A stretch of DNA of 36,903 nt from Anaerolineales bacterium (GCA_016789365.1 JAEURH010000028.1:1-36903), one strand, 5' to 3'. Counted from the first letter of the stretch, positions 7,422 to 15,209 are shown. Made by a program: numbers and translations. The notes: generated by a model from the letters alone, not told the origin.

Positions 7422-8294
7422 ATGAACAATCAATTTTCAAACTCGCAGGGTGGGAATCAGTTGAGGAATCAGAATCAGGTTGAAGGTCAAAAAAGAGGCG
7501 GAAAGAAGAAACGAAATTTGATTTTGCCGATTCTGTTAATCGCCGTTGGATGTGTGGTCTTTGTATTCGCGGCTTGGTCAGCAGTGACATCTCCAGTTTT
7601 CGCTTCGATTCTTAACAGGACACCTGCTTCGGCGAATCCGCCACATCAATCTTTTGCTCAATTTGAACTTGCCAAACCAACGTACACACCGCCATTTTCA
7701 GAACCTGTTGCCCAAGTGATTGTTCCAACAAGTACACCGACTCAATTTGTTCAAGAACAAGTTTTTGTTCCCCCAACCGCTACGATTGAAATTCCAACTG
7801 CGACTCAAGAAATTGTTATTCTGCCAACCGAACCGCCTAGTGAAGGTGTAGCGTATGCCGAAATTGTGCCAGATACGCCTACACCGATTTATGTCGCGCC
7901 GACTGCTGTTGCGTATGCTCCGCCTGCTTCGCCGGGCAATGGCGTGCGCTGGTTTGATGTTGACCTTTCGGACCAACGTATGTATGCCTATGAAGGTGAT
8001 ACTTTAGTAAGAACGTTTGTGGTTTCAACTGGCACGTGGCAAACACCGACTATTAAAGGTAGATTCAAAGTTTGGATTAAGTTACGCTCTGCACCAATGT
8101 CGGGACCTGGATATTATTTACCTGATGTTCCATACATTATGTATTTTTCTGGTGACTATGGCATTCATGGCACATATTGGCATAATAATTTTGGTGTGCC
8201 GATGAGTCATGGTTGTGTGAATTTGAGTATTCCCGATGCGGAATGGGCGTATAACTTTGCTTCGGTTGGTACTGTTGTAAATGTGCATGATTAA
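7422..8294 (+). CDS. YkuD L,D-transpeptidase, single-pass membrane-anchored
   Basis: A 290-residue protein. Residues 1-31 are polar, Asn/Gln-rich and end in a basic patch (KRGGKKKR). Residues 33-56 form a transmembrane anchor, followed by a long Pro/Thr-rich spacer (about 70-170) that would hold the catalytic domain away from the membrane. The YkuD domain starts near 175 (VRWFDVDLSDQRMYAYEG) and carries H249 in GIHGTYWHNN and C265 in SHGCVNL. The ATG at 7422 has an AAAGGCG site; an in-frame TTG at 7407 is less likely. A TATAAT box at 7390-7395 may be the -10. The linker and domain resemble the upstream lipoprotein paralogue. Confidence 0.88.
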   Translation: MNNQFSNSQGGNQLRNQNQVEGQKRGGKKKRNLILPILLIAVGCVVFVFAAWSAVTSPVFASILNRTPASANPPHQSFAQFELAKPTYTPPFSEPVAQVIVPTSTPTQFVQEQVFVPPTATIEIPTATQEIVILPTEPPSEGVAYAEIVPDTPTPIYVAPTAVAYAPPASPGNGVRWFDVDLSDQRMYAYEGDTLVRTFVVSTGTWQTPTIKGRFKVWIKLRSAPMSGPGYYLPDVPYIMYFSGDYGIHGTYWHNNFGVPMSHGCVNLSIPDAEWAYNFASVGTVVNVHD

Positions 8295-8307
8295 ACCCTC
8301 ACCCTAG

Positions 8308-8329
8308 CCCTCTCCCTTTTGGGAGAGGG
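8308..8329. repeat. Hairpin repeat CCCTCTCCC-TTTT-GGGAGAGGG carrying the next gene's ribosome binding site
   Basis: A perfect 9-base stem with a TTTT loop lies inside a known type of intergenic repeat (it begins CCCTCACCCTAGCCC at 8296). The purine-rich right arm GGGAGAGGGA is the only Shine-Dalgarno-like sequence before the ATG at 8338, so the stem could mask it. Confidence 0.75.
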
Positions 8330-8337
8330 AACAAACA

Positions 8338-9363
8338 ATGAAGCAAAAACTATCACGCAGAGACTTTATGAAATTGAGTGGATTGGGCATGGCGAGTTTG
8401 CTTGCCCCTCCGCTCAATTTTGATTTTGATGATTCATTCCCTACACAACAAGGGCGTGTGACCACACGCACCATTTGGGTATACGACCAGCCAACGTTTC
8501 AAGCCAATCGCTTAAAAATTTATACACGCGATTCATTGGTTAATATCACCAACACTGCCGTCAGTGACGATACCTCTGCACATAACCGCGTGTGGTATCA
8601 AATTGATTTAGAAGGATATGCTTATTCTGGCAATATTCAACCAGTCAAAACCATTCTAAACACGCCTGAAATAAATATTCCGCAAGAAGGTTTATTAAGC
8701 GAAGTCAGCGTGCCATATACCGATGTGTATGAATCACCTGATGCTGAAACAAATGTTATCTATCGCATGTATTATGAAACTACACATTGGATTAAGTCTG
8801 TCATCGTCAGTGATAAAGATGGGCAAGTTTGGTATCAAATTTATGATGATAAATGGGATAAATTGTATTATGCACGCGCAGAACATCTACGCATATTCAC
8901 TGCCGAAGAATTAGCACCCATCTCTCCCGAAGTCTCGAACCGTGAGAAAAAAATTGTCGTGCGTTTAGAAAGTCAAATCGTCATCGCTTATGAAAATAAT
9001 CAAATTGTTTTCAGTGTGCCTGTTGCAACGGGTGGCGTGTTACGAAGTGGCACATATACCACACCGCAAGGAAATTTTACAACGTGGTTCAAACGCCCAT
9101 CGCGTCACATGGCATCTGGCGACCTTGTATCCAATGGATATGATTTGCCCGGCGTGCCATGGGTGCAATATATTAATCAAAGTGGCGTGGCATTTCATGG
9201 CACATTTTGGCATAACGATTTCGGCAGACCTCGCTCGCGTGGTTGTATCAATTTGCATAACAACAATGCCAAATGGTTATTTCTATGGACAACGCCACAA
9301 GTTCCGCACAACAAAGAAATGGCAATTAATGGTTTGGGAACAAAAGTGGAAATTAAAAAATAA
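8338..9363 (+). CDS. YkuD L,D-transpeptidase with Tat signal peptide (paralogue A)
   Basis: A 341-residue enzyme. The N-terminus MKQKLSRRDFMKLSG has the twin-arginine motif (R7-R8, S-R-R-x-F-M-K) and a short hydrophobic stretch, so export of the folded protein by Tat is likely. Residues about 45-190 form one or two SH3-like beta domains (IWVYDQPTFQ, then EVSVPYTDVYESPD). The YkuD domain runs from about 205 (IVVRLESQIVIAYENN) and has H287 in AFHGTFWHND and C303 in SRGCINL. It pairs with the following gene, with which it shares order and motifs throughout, indicating tandem duplication. Confidence 0.88.
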   Translation: MKQKLSRRDFMKLSGLGMASLLAPPLNFDFDDSFPTQQGRVTTRTIWVYDQPTFQANRLKIYTRDSLVNITNTAVSDDTSAHNRVWYQIDLEGYAYSGNIQPVKTILNTPEINIPQEGLLSEVSVPYTDVYESPDAETNVIYRMYYETTHWIKSVIVSDKDGQVWYQIYDDKWDKLYYARAEHLRIFTAEELAPISPEVSNREKKIVVRLESQIVIAYENNQIVFSVPVATGGVLRSGTYTTPQGNFTTWFKRPSRHMASGDLVSNGYDLPGVPWVQYINQSGVAFHGTFWHNDFGRPRSRGCINLHNNNAKWLFLWTTPQVPHNKEMAINGLGTKVEIKK

Positions 9364-9393
9364 TTTTCTTAACTCCCTCTCAAAAATTTTATT

Positions 9394-9399
9394 TACAAT
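9394..9399 (+). promoter_or_regulatory. -10 box for second Tat-type L,D-transpeptidase, leaderless type
   Basis: TACAAT (9394-9399) is followed by 6 bases and the ATG at 9406. No Shine-Dalgarno sequence is seen. Confidence 0.4.
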
Positions 9400-9405
9400 T
9401 GATGT

Positions 9406-10428
9406 ATGACTATCTCACAACTCTCTCGTCGAGACTTTTTGAAGTTAACCGCCTCTGGCGTGCTCGGGCTTGTTCTCTCCGAACTAGGCTTAGACTTCGC
9501 CTCAGCCGCCCCGCCTGCATCACAAGGCTTATCCTTATTTAGTGGCGTGCAAGTATATGACGCTCCGTTTTTAACTGCCAACAAAGTTGATTTGCTTCGT
9601 AAAGATGAAGTCATTGATTTAATCAGCGACTCGCAAGGTGACCAATTTGATAATAAATTTAATACCACTTGGTATCAAATAGACAGAGGCTTTGTTCCCT
9701 CTGGTGTCATTTTGCCCGTAGAAACAAAATATCAAAAACCTGTGTATGAAATTCCTGTGGAGGGAAAGTTAGCAGAAGTGAGCGTGCCATATAGCCTCAC
9801 CTATCGCGCTCCATATACATTTGCCAAAAACGCCCATCGCATTTATTACGAAACCACGCATTGGATAAATAAAGTCATTGTCACACGCGAAGAAAAAACC
9901 GTTTGGTATGAATTTTATGACAAAATATTAAAAGAAACATTTTATGCCCCCGCTTACAACATGCGCATTATTCCTGATGATGAGTTAACGCAACTTTCTC
10001 CCGAAGTTCCAAATGAAGATAAATTATTGCATGTTGACCTTGCCACACAAATGGTCACTGCTTTTGAAGGGCAAAACATGGTTTTATCTGTCCGCTGTTC
10101 AAGCGGAGACCGCGGAACAGATACACCAAAAGGAGAATGGTTTACTTATCATAAAGGTCCATCCATTCACATGACCAATTTTGGCGATGCCGTTGCCAAT
10201 ATCTATAGTTTGCCCGGCGTGCCATGGTGTTCATTTTTCACAGGGTCGGGTCATGCTTTTCATGGCACATACTGGCACAATGATTATGGTCGCCCGCGCA
10301 GTAATGGATGTGTGAATTTGCCGTCCAGTGTTTCTAAATGGGTCTATCGCTGGACAAGCCCTGTTGTCCCTGTAGGCGTTGATTATTTGCAATTGCCCGG
10401 TCAAGGCACGCGGGTGATTGTTGAATAA
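9406..10428 (+). CDS. YkuD L,D-transpeptidase with Tat signal peptide (paralogue B)
   Basis: A 340-residue paralogue of the preceding gene, 42 bases downstream. The Tat motif QLSRRDFLKLTASG is followed by a hydrophobic segment and an ASAAPPA signal peptidase site near residue 35. SH3-like N-terminal repeats (VQVYDAPFLTANKVD and EVSVPYSLTYRAP) precede the YkuD domain, with H286 in AFHGTYWHND and C302 in SNGCVNL. In both paralogues, asparagine takes the place of the arginine common in SHGCxR. The pair probably acts on extracellular peptidoglycan alongside the amidase at the start of the block. Confidence 0.88.
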   Translation: MTISQLSRRDFLKLTASGVLGLVLSELGLDFASAAPPASQGLSLFSGVQVYDAPFLTANKVDLLRKDEVIDLISDSQGDQFDNKFNTTWYQIDRGFVPSGVILPVETKYQKPVYEIPVEGKLAEVSVPYSLTYRAPYTFAKNAHRIYYETTHWINKVIVTREEKTVWYEFYDKILKETFYAPAYNMRIIPDDELTQLSPEVPNEDKLLHVDLATQMVTAFEGQNMVLSVRCSSGDRGTDTPKGEWFTYHKGPSIHMTNFGDAVANIYSLPGVPWCSFFTGSGHAFHGTYWHNDYGRPRSNGCVNLPSSVSKWVYRWTSPVVPVGVDYLQLPGQGTRVIVE

Positions 10429-10437
10429 GCATTAGGG

Positions 10438-10443
10438 TAAAAT
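10438..10443 (+). promoter_or_regulatory. -10 box for MNT/HEPN operon, leaderless type
   Basis: TAAAAT (10438-10443) is followed by 6 bases and the ATG at 10450; no Shine-Dalgarno sequence is present. Confidence 0.45.
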
Positions 10444-10449
10444 ATTCCT

Positions 10450-10782
10450 ATGAGCAAAAAAGTACCTGCAAAAATTAGAAAGTTGATGAAAGAACTAAAA
10501 GATGGGCTTACCAAAATATATGGTAGCCAATTAAAAGCCGTTTATCTTTATGGTTCTTATGCGCGCGGGGATTATCGCAAAGGCTCAGATGTTGATGTAA
10601 TGATTTTGTTAAAAGACTATAAAGACTATTGGAAAGAATACCATCGTGCTAGTGATTACATGAGCGATATTTCTCTAAAATATGATGTAACTGTTAGTTG
10701 TATTCTTATCAAAGAAATTCAATGGAAAGAAGCAGATAAGCCTGTACTTCACAATATTCGTAAAGAAGGATTACCTGCTTGA
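10450..10782 (+). CDS. MNT-type nucleotidyltransferase, probable antitoxin (MntA-like)
   Basis: A 110-residue minimal nucleotidyltransferase. The signature GSx10DxD is exact: G35-S36, ten residues, D47-V-D49 within YGSYARGDYRKGSDVDVMIL, and a third carboxylate follows in KYDVTVS (D79). In characterised MntA-HepT modules this enzyme AMPylates and neutralises the HEPN toxin. Its stop codon overlaps the start of the HEPN gene by 4 bases (TTGA), so translation is coupled. The likely promoter sits right at the start codon. Confidence 0.85.
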   Translation: MSKKVPAKIRKLMKELKDGLTKIYGSQLKAVYLYGSYARGDYRKGSDVDVMILLKDYKDYWKEYHRASDYMSDISLKYDVTVSCILIKEIQWKEADKPVLHNIRKEGLPA

Positions 10783-11159
10783 AAGAACACTCCCAAAAAT
10801 TGCTAAAAAAAGCGTTAGATGCCATAGAAGTTGCAGAAGGTATTTTAGATATGAACAAACCTGAAATGGCGGCTGGACGTGCGTATTATGCAATGTTTTA
10901 TATTGCTGAAGCATTATTGTATGAAAAAGGTTTAGAGTTCAAAACACATGGACAGGTGATTGGAGCTTATGGTAAAGAATTTGCGAAAACAAAAGAACTA
11001 GACCCTAAATATCATAGAATTTTACGGGCAGGTTTTGATGCTCGAATTTCTGGAGATTATGATGTAGATACTGATATTTCCAATCAACTTGTTGCAGATA
11101 TGATTAATGATGCAAAAGATTTTCTCAATGCGGCAAAAAGATACTTAAAAAAATCATAA
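10779..11159 (+). CDS. HEPN domain protein, partner of MNT nucleotidyltransferase
   Basis: A 126-residue all-helical HEPN protein starting at a TTG that overlaps the upstream stop codon. The family core is visible: LLKKALDAIEVAEGIL, then GRAYYAMFYIAEALLYEKG, then the C-terminal AKDFLNAAKRYL helix. HEPN proteins paired with MNT enzymes are usually ribonuclease toxins with an R-x4-6-H motif. I do not find that motif here (RAYYAMFYI has no histidine in position), so it may belong to the HEPN subgroup without known RNase activity or use other residues. The pairing is certain from the overlap; the toxin role is inferred. Confidence 0.8.
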   Translation: MKEHSQKLLKKALDAIEVAEGILDMNKPEMAAGRAYYAMFYIAEALLYEKGLEFKTHGQVIGAYGKEFAKTKELDPKYHRILRAGFDARISGDYDVDTDISNQLVADMINDAKDFLNAAKRYLKKS

Positions 11160-11241
11160 ATATAGTACTTTTGAGGCGGGGAAATAAAATCAATCAAGTG
11201 ATATGCTTTCATAAAATTAAACATGATAAAAAGGAAAAGAA

Positions 11242-11817
11242 ATGAATCCAATTTTTCAACATTCGCAATACTTACTCAAACGCCAAGTCTTTGCATTGAC
11301 TGGTAAATTCCGCTTCTATGACCCCAGCGGAGGGTTGGTCATGTTCAGCGAGCAGAAAATGTTCCGCTGGAAAGAAGATATCCGCGTGTATGCTGATGAA
11401 GCAAAAACACAAGAAGTGTTAGCAATTAAAGCCCGCCAAATTATTGATTTCTCCGCCGCGTTTGATGTGGTGGATAGTGCTACAAATCAAAAAGTTGGAG
11501 CATTACGCCGTAGAGGGCTCGCCTCATTATTCCGTGACGAATGGGAAGTTTTAGATGTCAACGATAATGTCATTGGAAAATTATTTGAAGATAGCATGGG
11601 GCTTGCTTTAGTTCGTCGCATTCTCACAAATCTTGTGCCACAAAATTATGACATTACGTTTGGTGAAAATCGCGTCGCTGATTTGAAACAAAATTTCAAT
11701 CCATTTTCCTATCAATTAAATTTAGATTTCAGTATGGATGTCTCTCGTCAATTAGACCGTCGGCTTGGCATTGCGGCTGGCATTTTGCTCGCGGCGATTG
11801 AGGGAAGACAGAGTTAA
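11242..11817 (+). CDS. LURP-one-related / phospholipid scramblase-like (tubby-fold) protein
   Basis: A 191-residue protein of the LURP-one/scramblase superfamily. These adopt a 12-stranded beta barrel around a hydrophobic helix. Typical features are the paired strands RQVFALTGKFRFYDPSGG, MFSEQKMFRWKEDIRVY, FDVVDSATNQKVGALRRRG, WEVLDVNDNVIGKLFED and the C-terminal hydrophobic helix LGIAAGILLAAIEGR (175-189). The bacterial function is unknown. The ATG at 11242 has an AAAAGGAAAAG site; a TAAAAT sequence at 11212-11217 could be the -10. It is monocistronic or weakly linked to the next gene across a repeat. Confidence 0.75.
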   Translation: MNPIFQHSQYLLKRQVFALTGKFRFYDPSGGLVMFSEQKMFRWKEDIRVYADEAKTQEVLAIKARQIIDFSAAFDVVDSATNQKVGALRRRGLASLFRDEWEVLDVNDNVIGKLFEDSMGLALVRRILTNLVPQNYDITFGENRVADLKQNFNPFSYQLNLDFSMDVSRQLDRRLGIAAGILLAAIEGRQS

Positions 11818-11826
11818 TTTATTTTC

Positions 11827-11910
11827 CGTCATTGCGAGCGATAGCGAAGCAATCTTATGATTAAGTTGGAGATTGCTTCGGCAAATAACAAGAACGCCCT
11901 CGCAATGACG
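11827..11910. repeat. Palindromic intergenic repeat, GTCATTGCGAG family, copy 2
   Basis: Outer arms CGTCATTGCGAG (11827-11838) and CTCGCAATGACG (11899-11910) are perfect complements. An inner pair GAAGCAATC (11846-11854) and GATTGCTTC (11871-11879) forms the hairpin core. The element ends 10 bases before the next start codon. Confidence 0.9.
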
Positions 11911-11920
11911 AATATTTCTC

Positions 11921-12343
11921 ATGGCAAACACACCTCTCTTCGCTGGTCTTGTATTTGATGAAAATGGCAAACTTGCTGAATCTGCATTTATTGGCAGTGA
12001 ACTTGCTTATGTCGTTGATGATGATGGCTTTAAGCGACATATCCCAGCCGAACAAATTGACCGCGCTGTCTTAAGTCAATTTGCAGAAATGATGAAAGGC
12101 AGTGAAGACCTTCTTTCAAAAGAAACTGCCAAGATGTTAGGTCAAGATGACCCGTTTTCGCAAGCCATGATTCAAAATCAATTGAAAAATATTGAACAGC
12201 AATTTGACTTGATTCTAAAAACAGGTCTCCCCGAAGATATGCGTGCCTATTTGGGTATGATGGGATTCAAGATTGTGATTAATTATCACGGCGAAATTGT
12301 GAGAGTAGAACAGCCGGGGTCAGCAAGTGATGAAGATGAATAA
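11921..12343 (+). CDS. Conserved-looking small protein of unknown function
   Basis: A 140-residue acidic soluble protein that I do not recognise. It starts MANTPLFAGLVFDENGKL, a strand-turn-strand pattern with a second hairpin ELAYVVDDDGFKRHIPAEQI, then a helical middle (QFAEMMKGSEDLLSKETAK; a Met/Gln-rich stretch near 85-105), and ends in a strand KIVINYHGEIVRVEQ and an acidic tail. No signal peptide or membrane segment is present. No Shine-Dalgarno sequence precedes the ATG, which lies just after a palindromic repeat. It is closed by a strong bidirectional terminator. Confidence 0.65.
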   Translation: MANTPLFAGLVFDENGKLAESAFIGSELAYVVDDDGFKRHIPAEQIDRAVLSQFAEMMKGSEDLLSKETAKMLGQDDPFSQAMIQNQLKNIEQQFDLILKTGLPEDMRAYLGMMGFKIVINYHGEIVRVEQPGSASDEDE

Positions 12344-12345
12344 AC

Positions 12346-12379
12346 AAAAATCGGAAGTCTTAAAGACTTCCGATTTTTT
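12346..12379. terminator. Bidirectional rho-independent terminator
   Basis: TCGGAAGTCTT (12351-12361) and AAGACTTCCGA (12363-12373) form a strong stem, flanked by A5 on the left and T6 on the right. It serves both convergent genes and overlaps the stop codon of the minus-strand methyltransferase. Confidence 0.9.
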
Positions 12380-13112
12380 ATATCTTCTCCACTACCAAAA
12401 AATGTGACAAGCCAAATATTTTCAGTGGCGTTTTTTCTAAGAATTGTAAAAAGCTTCGTAATATTTTTCCGAAAGAACCAAAACGGGCGATGATGTTATC
12501 GTATGCACCGAAGATAATCGTTTGTTCAATAAATTTTACAGGTAAGCCTTCAAATAATTTCATCATATCTTTTTTAGTGTAAACATTGACATGTGGGGCA
12601 AGTTTATCGCGTAAAAAGCGCGGAAGATAATTGACAAACAATTTATTGCCAAAATAATATTTGCCTTTCCAAAAAATGCCGTGTGTTTCAAATGGATACC
12701 AACGATTGGGGCAAAAAATTACAGCACGCCCACCAACTTTTAGAACTCGAATCATTTCGGCAATCGCGGAGCGGTCACTGCTGACGTGTTCGATAACTTC
12801 GTGACTCAGAATCAGGTCGAAGGTCAAAGAAGGAAGCGGAAGAAATTCCCCAGCGGCGTTGATGATTTTATCTGATACATTTCGCGCATCTTTCGCACGC
12901 TCAAAATCAAATTCTAACCCTGTGACATTCCCACCCGCCTCCACCATTTTTTGGACGTACATGCCAACGCCACATCCGTTTTCTAAAATGTTTTTTTGAA
13001 TGCGCTCACCTGCAAATTTGAGAATCATATCGAAGCGGCGTTGCTGACCATCACGCCACACATACGAAGGTTCGCCACGCAATGCGGCTTTGGGTATTTC
13101 AGTTTGAGTCAT
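12378..13112 (-). CDS. Class I SAM-dependent methyltransferase (Methyltransf_11 type)
   Basis: A 244-residue methyltransferase. Motif I is ILENGCGVGMY (residues 42-52, with the GCGVG loop); the acidic end of strand 2 is VTGLEFD (near 78); FDLILSHEVIEHV with the typical EVIEH is motif IV. The C-terminal part (CPNRWYPFETHG, then a hydrophobic tail) resembles enzymes acting on lipid-linked or quinone-type substrates, but the substrate cannot be assigned. It is cytosolic or loosely membrane-associated. A TATAAT box ends 7 bases before the ATG and no Shine-Dalgarno sequence is seen. It is divergent from nusA. Confidence 0.8.
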   Translation of the reverse strand: MTQTEIPKAALRGEPSYVWRDGQQRRFDMILKFAGERIQKNILENGCGVGMYVQKMVEAGGNVTGLEFDFERAKDARNVSDKIINAAGEFLPLPSLTFDLILSHEVIEHVSSDRSAIAEMIRVLKVGGRAVIFCPNRWYPFETHGIFWKGKYYFGNKLFVNYLPRFLRDKLAPHVNVYTKKDMMKLFEGLPVKFIEQTIIFGAYDNIIARFGSFGKILRSFLQFLEKTPLKIFGLSHFLVVEKI

Positions 13113-13119
13113 ACATAAA

Positions 13120-13125
13120 ATTATA
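13120..13125 (-). promoter_or_regulatory. -10 box for the SAM methyltransferase, leaderless type
   Basis: TATAAT on the minus strand, 7 bases before the ATG at 13112, without a Shine-Dalgarno sequence. Confidence 0.5.
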
Positions 13126-13138
13126 AGCCAAAGATTTA

Positions 13139-13208
13139 GCCACAGAGGTCACAGAGAACTCAGAGATTTTTAAGAGGTTTTCTCAGTGACCTCTGTGTTC
13201 TCTGTGGC
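13139..13208. repeat. Imperfect inverted repeat of CACAGAG units upstream of nusA
   Basis: GCCACAGAGGTCACAGAGA (from 13139) and CTCTGTGTTCTCTGTGGC (to 13208) are near-complementary arms built from CACAGAG units, followed by T8 (13211-13218). It could terminate rightward read-through before the nusA promoter, but this repeat type also occurs generally in bacterial intergenic DNA. Confidence 0.7.
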
Positions 13209-13223
13209 AATTTTTTTTAGGTC

Positions 13224-13252
13224 TTGCCACTTAATTCTCTTTATGCTAAAAT
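13224..13252 (+). promoter_or_regulatory. Sigma-70-type promoter of the nusA operon
   Basis: TTGCCA (13224-13229), 17-base spacer, TAAAAT (13247-13252) with an extended -10 TG (TATGCTAAAAT). It lies about 95 bases before the nusA start and is the best canonical promoter in the window. Confidence 0.75.
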
Positions 13253-13293
13253 CTTGCTTGTTCGGGACAACCCAATAACGGCAAGCAAACCAG

Positions 13294-13315
13294 AAGTGGG
13301 TAGCCCCCACTTTTT
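13294..13315 (+). terminator. Attenuator-like hairpin in the nusA leader
   Basis: AAGTGGG (13294-13300) pairs with CCCACTT (13306-13312), followed by T5. It lies between the promoter and the nusA start codon, so it can act only on nusA operon transcripts. Similar GTGGG/CCCAC plus T-run hairpins are known in leaders of rimP-nusA operons in other phyla. Confidence 0.6.
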
Positions 13316-13347
13316 CGCTTTATAAATATAGGAGCATAAGCAAGAAA

Positions 13348-15201
13348 ATGGCAAAAAATGATTTTGCACTGGCTTTTAATGAAGTCATAGAAGAAAAACA
13401 ATTATCAAAAGATGTGGTTGTCACAGCCATTGAGTCGGCGATGGTTTCGGCGTATCGGCGTGCTGTGGGTGCATCCACGGCACAGCACGTGGAAGCCAAA
13501 TTAGACCCAGATACCGGCATGGTGACTGTATATGCCGAAAAAGAAGTTGTGGAAGACAGTGTGATAGATGAACGCACTGAAGTTTTATTAGATGAAGCCC
13601 GCAAAGTAAAAGAAGATGTGCAACCCGGCGATATGCTCGTGGTTGAAAGCACGCCCAAAGATTTTGGTCGCGTGGCGGCTCAAACAGCGCGTCAAGTCAT
13701 TCAACAAAGAATCCGCGAAGCAGAACGTTCCAATCAAATGGAATATTTCCAACGCCAAGAGGGCGAAATTGTGTCTGGTTTGGTGCAAGCGATTAATGCA
13801 CAAGGTATCACCATCGGTTTGGATATGAAAGCCGAAGGTTTAATGCCGAATAATCAACGCATTCCAGGCGAACGCTTGAAATTGCATGACCGTGTTCGTG
13901 CAGTCGTAATGGAAGTGAAAGACGGAACGCGCGGTCCGCAAATTATTTTGTCACGCGCACATCGTAACTTTTTACGTCGCTTGATGGAAAATGAAGTGCC
14001 AGAAATTTATCATGGCATTGTTGAAATTCGCGCCATTTCTCGTGAACCCGGTGCGCGTGCCAAAGTGGCAGTCTCTGCTACTCAACCGGGCATTGACCCT
14101 GTCGGCGCGTGTGTGGGTATGAAAGGCGTTCGTATTCAAGCAATTGTCAAAGAATTGCATGATGAAAAAATCGATGTCATTCAATGGGATGCTGACCCTG
14201 TTGTTTATATTTCCAAAGCCATTTCACCAGCGCGCGTTAGTGGTGTGTATTTGGCTGATAGTGATGAAGCCCGCACAGCAACAGTGGTTGTCGGTGAAGA
14301 CCAATTGAGTTTAGCCATTGGGCGTGATGGACAAAATGCCCGCCTCGCCGCAAAGTTGACTGGCTGGAGAATTGACATTAAATCTTTGAGTGAAGCGGCG
14401 ACCGATTCACTTAACAAGCTGAAAACTGATTCTGAACTTCAAGCGATGCTTCCCCCAGCCGTAGAAATGATTCCGCAAGTGGAAGAAATTTTGGCAAAGA
14501 AGGCTGAAGAACGCGCCATTATGCCAGAAGAATATACATTGCTTGGTCAATTTGTGGATAGAGTAGAACGCCGCTTAGTACAAGTGAAAGAAGATGCTGT
14601 GCGTGAAGCCGATGAGCAAACTGCGGCAATTAAGGCTGATATTTCCCCGGCGGCGTTTGAAATGCCTGTTACCGAATCTGGTATTAAAGAACACATCATC
14701 AACATTCTCACCGAAGCAGGGTATGAAAATGTCGGTCAGGTGATGTTTGATTTGAAAGCCAACCCGAACAAGATTCTCGGTTTGGCTGGGATTGGCGCAA
14801 AGGCAATCCAAAATATTGAAGAAACTTTGGCGGCTATCCAATTCCCTGAGCCTGTGAAAGTGGAAGAGCCTGTTGCAGAAGTCGTTGAAGAAACTGTCAA
14901 GATAGAAGAAGTTCCACTTCCTGAGAAACAAGCCGAAAGGAAGAAAGAAGCGAAGAAAGTCGTCGAAGAAGAGGAAGAAGATACCGAACACGCGAAAGAT
15001 GGTGTTTCGTTAGATGACCTCTTCCAAATGAAGCCAGAGATGTTCCAATCTGCTGGAGAAACTGAAGAAGAAGCAGATAAGAAGAAAGGCAAGAAAGGCA
15101 AGAAGAAAGGCGTCGTTTTGGAGTTTGATGAAAGCCTTGGCGAAGTTGTCAGCCGTAAGAAGCACAAACGCGGTGATGATGACAGCGGCGAGGATTGGTA
15201 G
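13348..15201 (+). CDS. nusA: Transcription termination/antitermination factor NusA
   Basis: A 617-residue NusA, which binds RNA polymerase and nascent RNA and tunes pausing, termination and antitermination. The N-terminal polymerase-binding domain covers about 1-125 (FNEVIEEKQLSKDVVVTAIE), S1 about 138-205, KH1 with GMKG at 257-260 and KH2 with GRDG at 325-328. Past residue 348 there is a helical region, a helix-hairpin-helix segment near 455-505 (ILGLAGIGAKAIQNIEETL) and a very charged Lys/Glu tail to 617. The C-terminal extension makes it longer than the short forms of many bacteria. An AGGAG lies 13 bases before the ATG. No rimP precedes it. Confidence 0.96.
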   Translation: MAKNDFALAFNEVIEEKQLSKDVVVTAIESAMVSAYRRAVGASTAQHVEAKLDPDTGMVTVYAEKEVVEDSVIDERTEVLLDEARKVKEDVQPGDMLVVESTPKDFGRVAAQTARQVIQQRIREAERSNQMEYFQRQEGEIVSGLVQAINAQGITIGLDMKAEGLMPNNQRIPGERLKLHDRVRAVVMEVKDGTRGPQIILSRAHRNFLRRLMENEVPEIYHGIVEIRAISREPGARAKVAVSATQPGIDPVGACVGMKGVRIQAIVKELHDEKIDVIQWDADPVVYISKAISPARVSGVYLADSDEARTATVVVGEDQLSLAIGRDGQNARLAAKLTGWRIDIKSLSEAATDSLNKLKTDSELQAMLPPAVEMIPQVEEILAKKAEERAIMPEEYTLLGQFVDRVERRLVQVKEDAVREADEQTAAIKADISPAAFEMPVTESGIKEHIINILTEAGYENVGQVMFDLKANPNKILGLAGIGAKAIQNIEETLAAIQFPEPVKVEEPVAEVVEETVKIEEVPLPEKQAERKKEAKKVVEEEEEDTEHAKDGVSLDDLFQMKPEMFQSAGETEEEADKKKGKKGKKKGVVLEFDESLGEVVSRKKHKRGDDDSGEDW

Positions 15202-15209
15202 ATAAAAAA

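Noticed and set aside
8338..10428. The two Tat-type transpeptidases as one broken gene
   Set aside because: Each has its own Tat signal, N-terminal domain and complete catalytic domain, so they are intact tandem paralogues.
13139..13208. CACAGAG repeat as a CRISPR-like array
   Set aside because: It is one inverted pair of short repeated units, with no regularly spaced direct repeats or spacers, and no cas genes are present.
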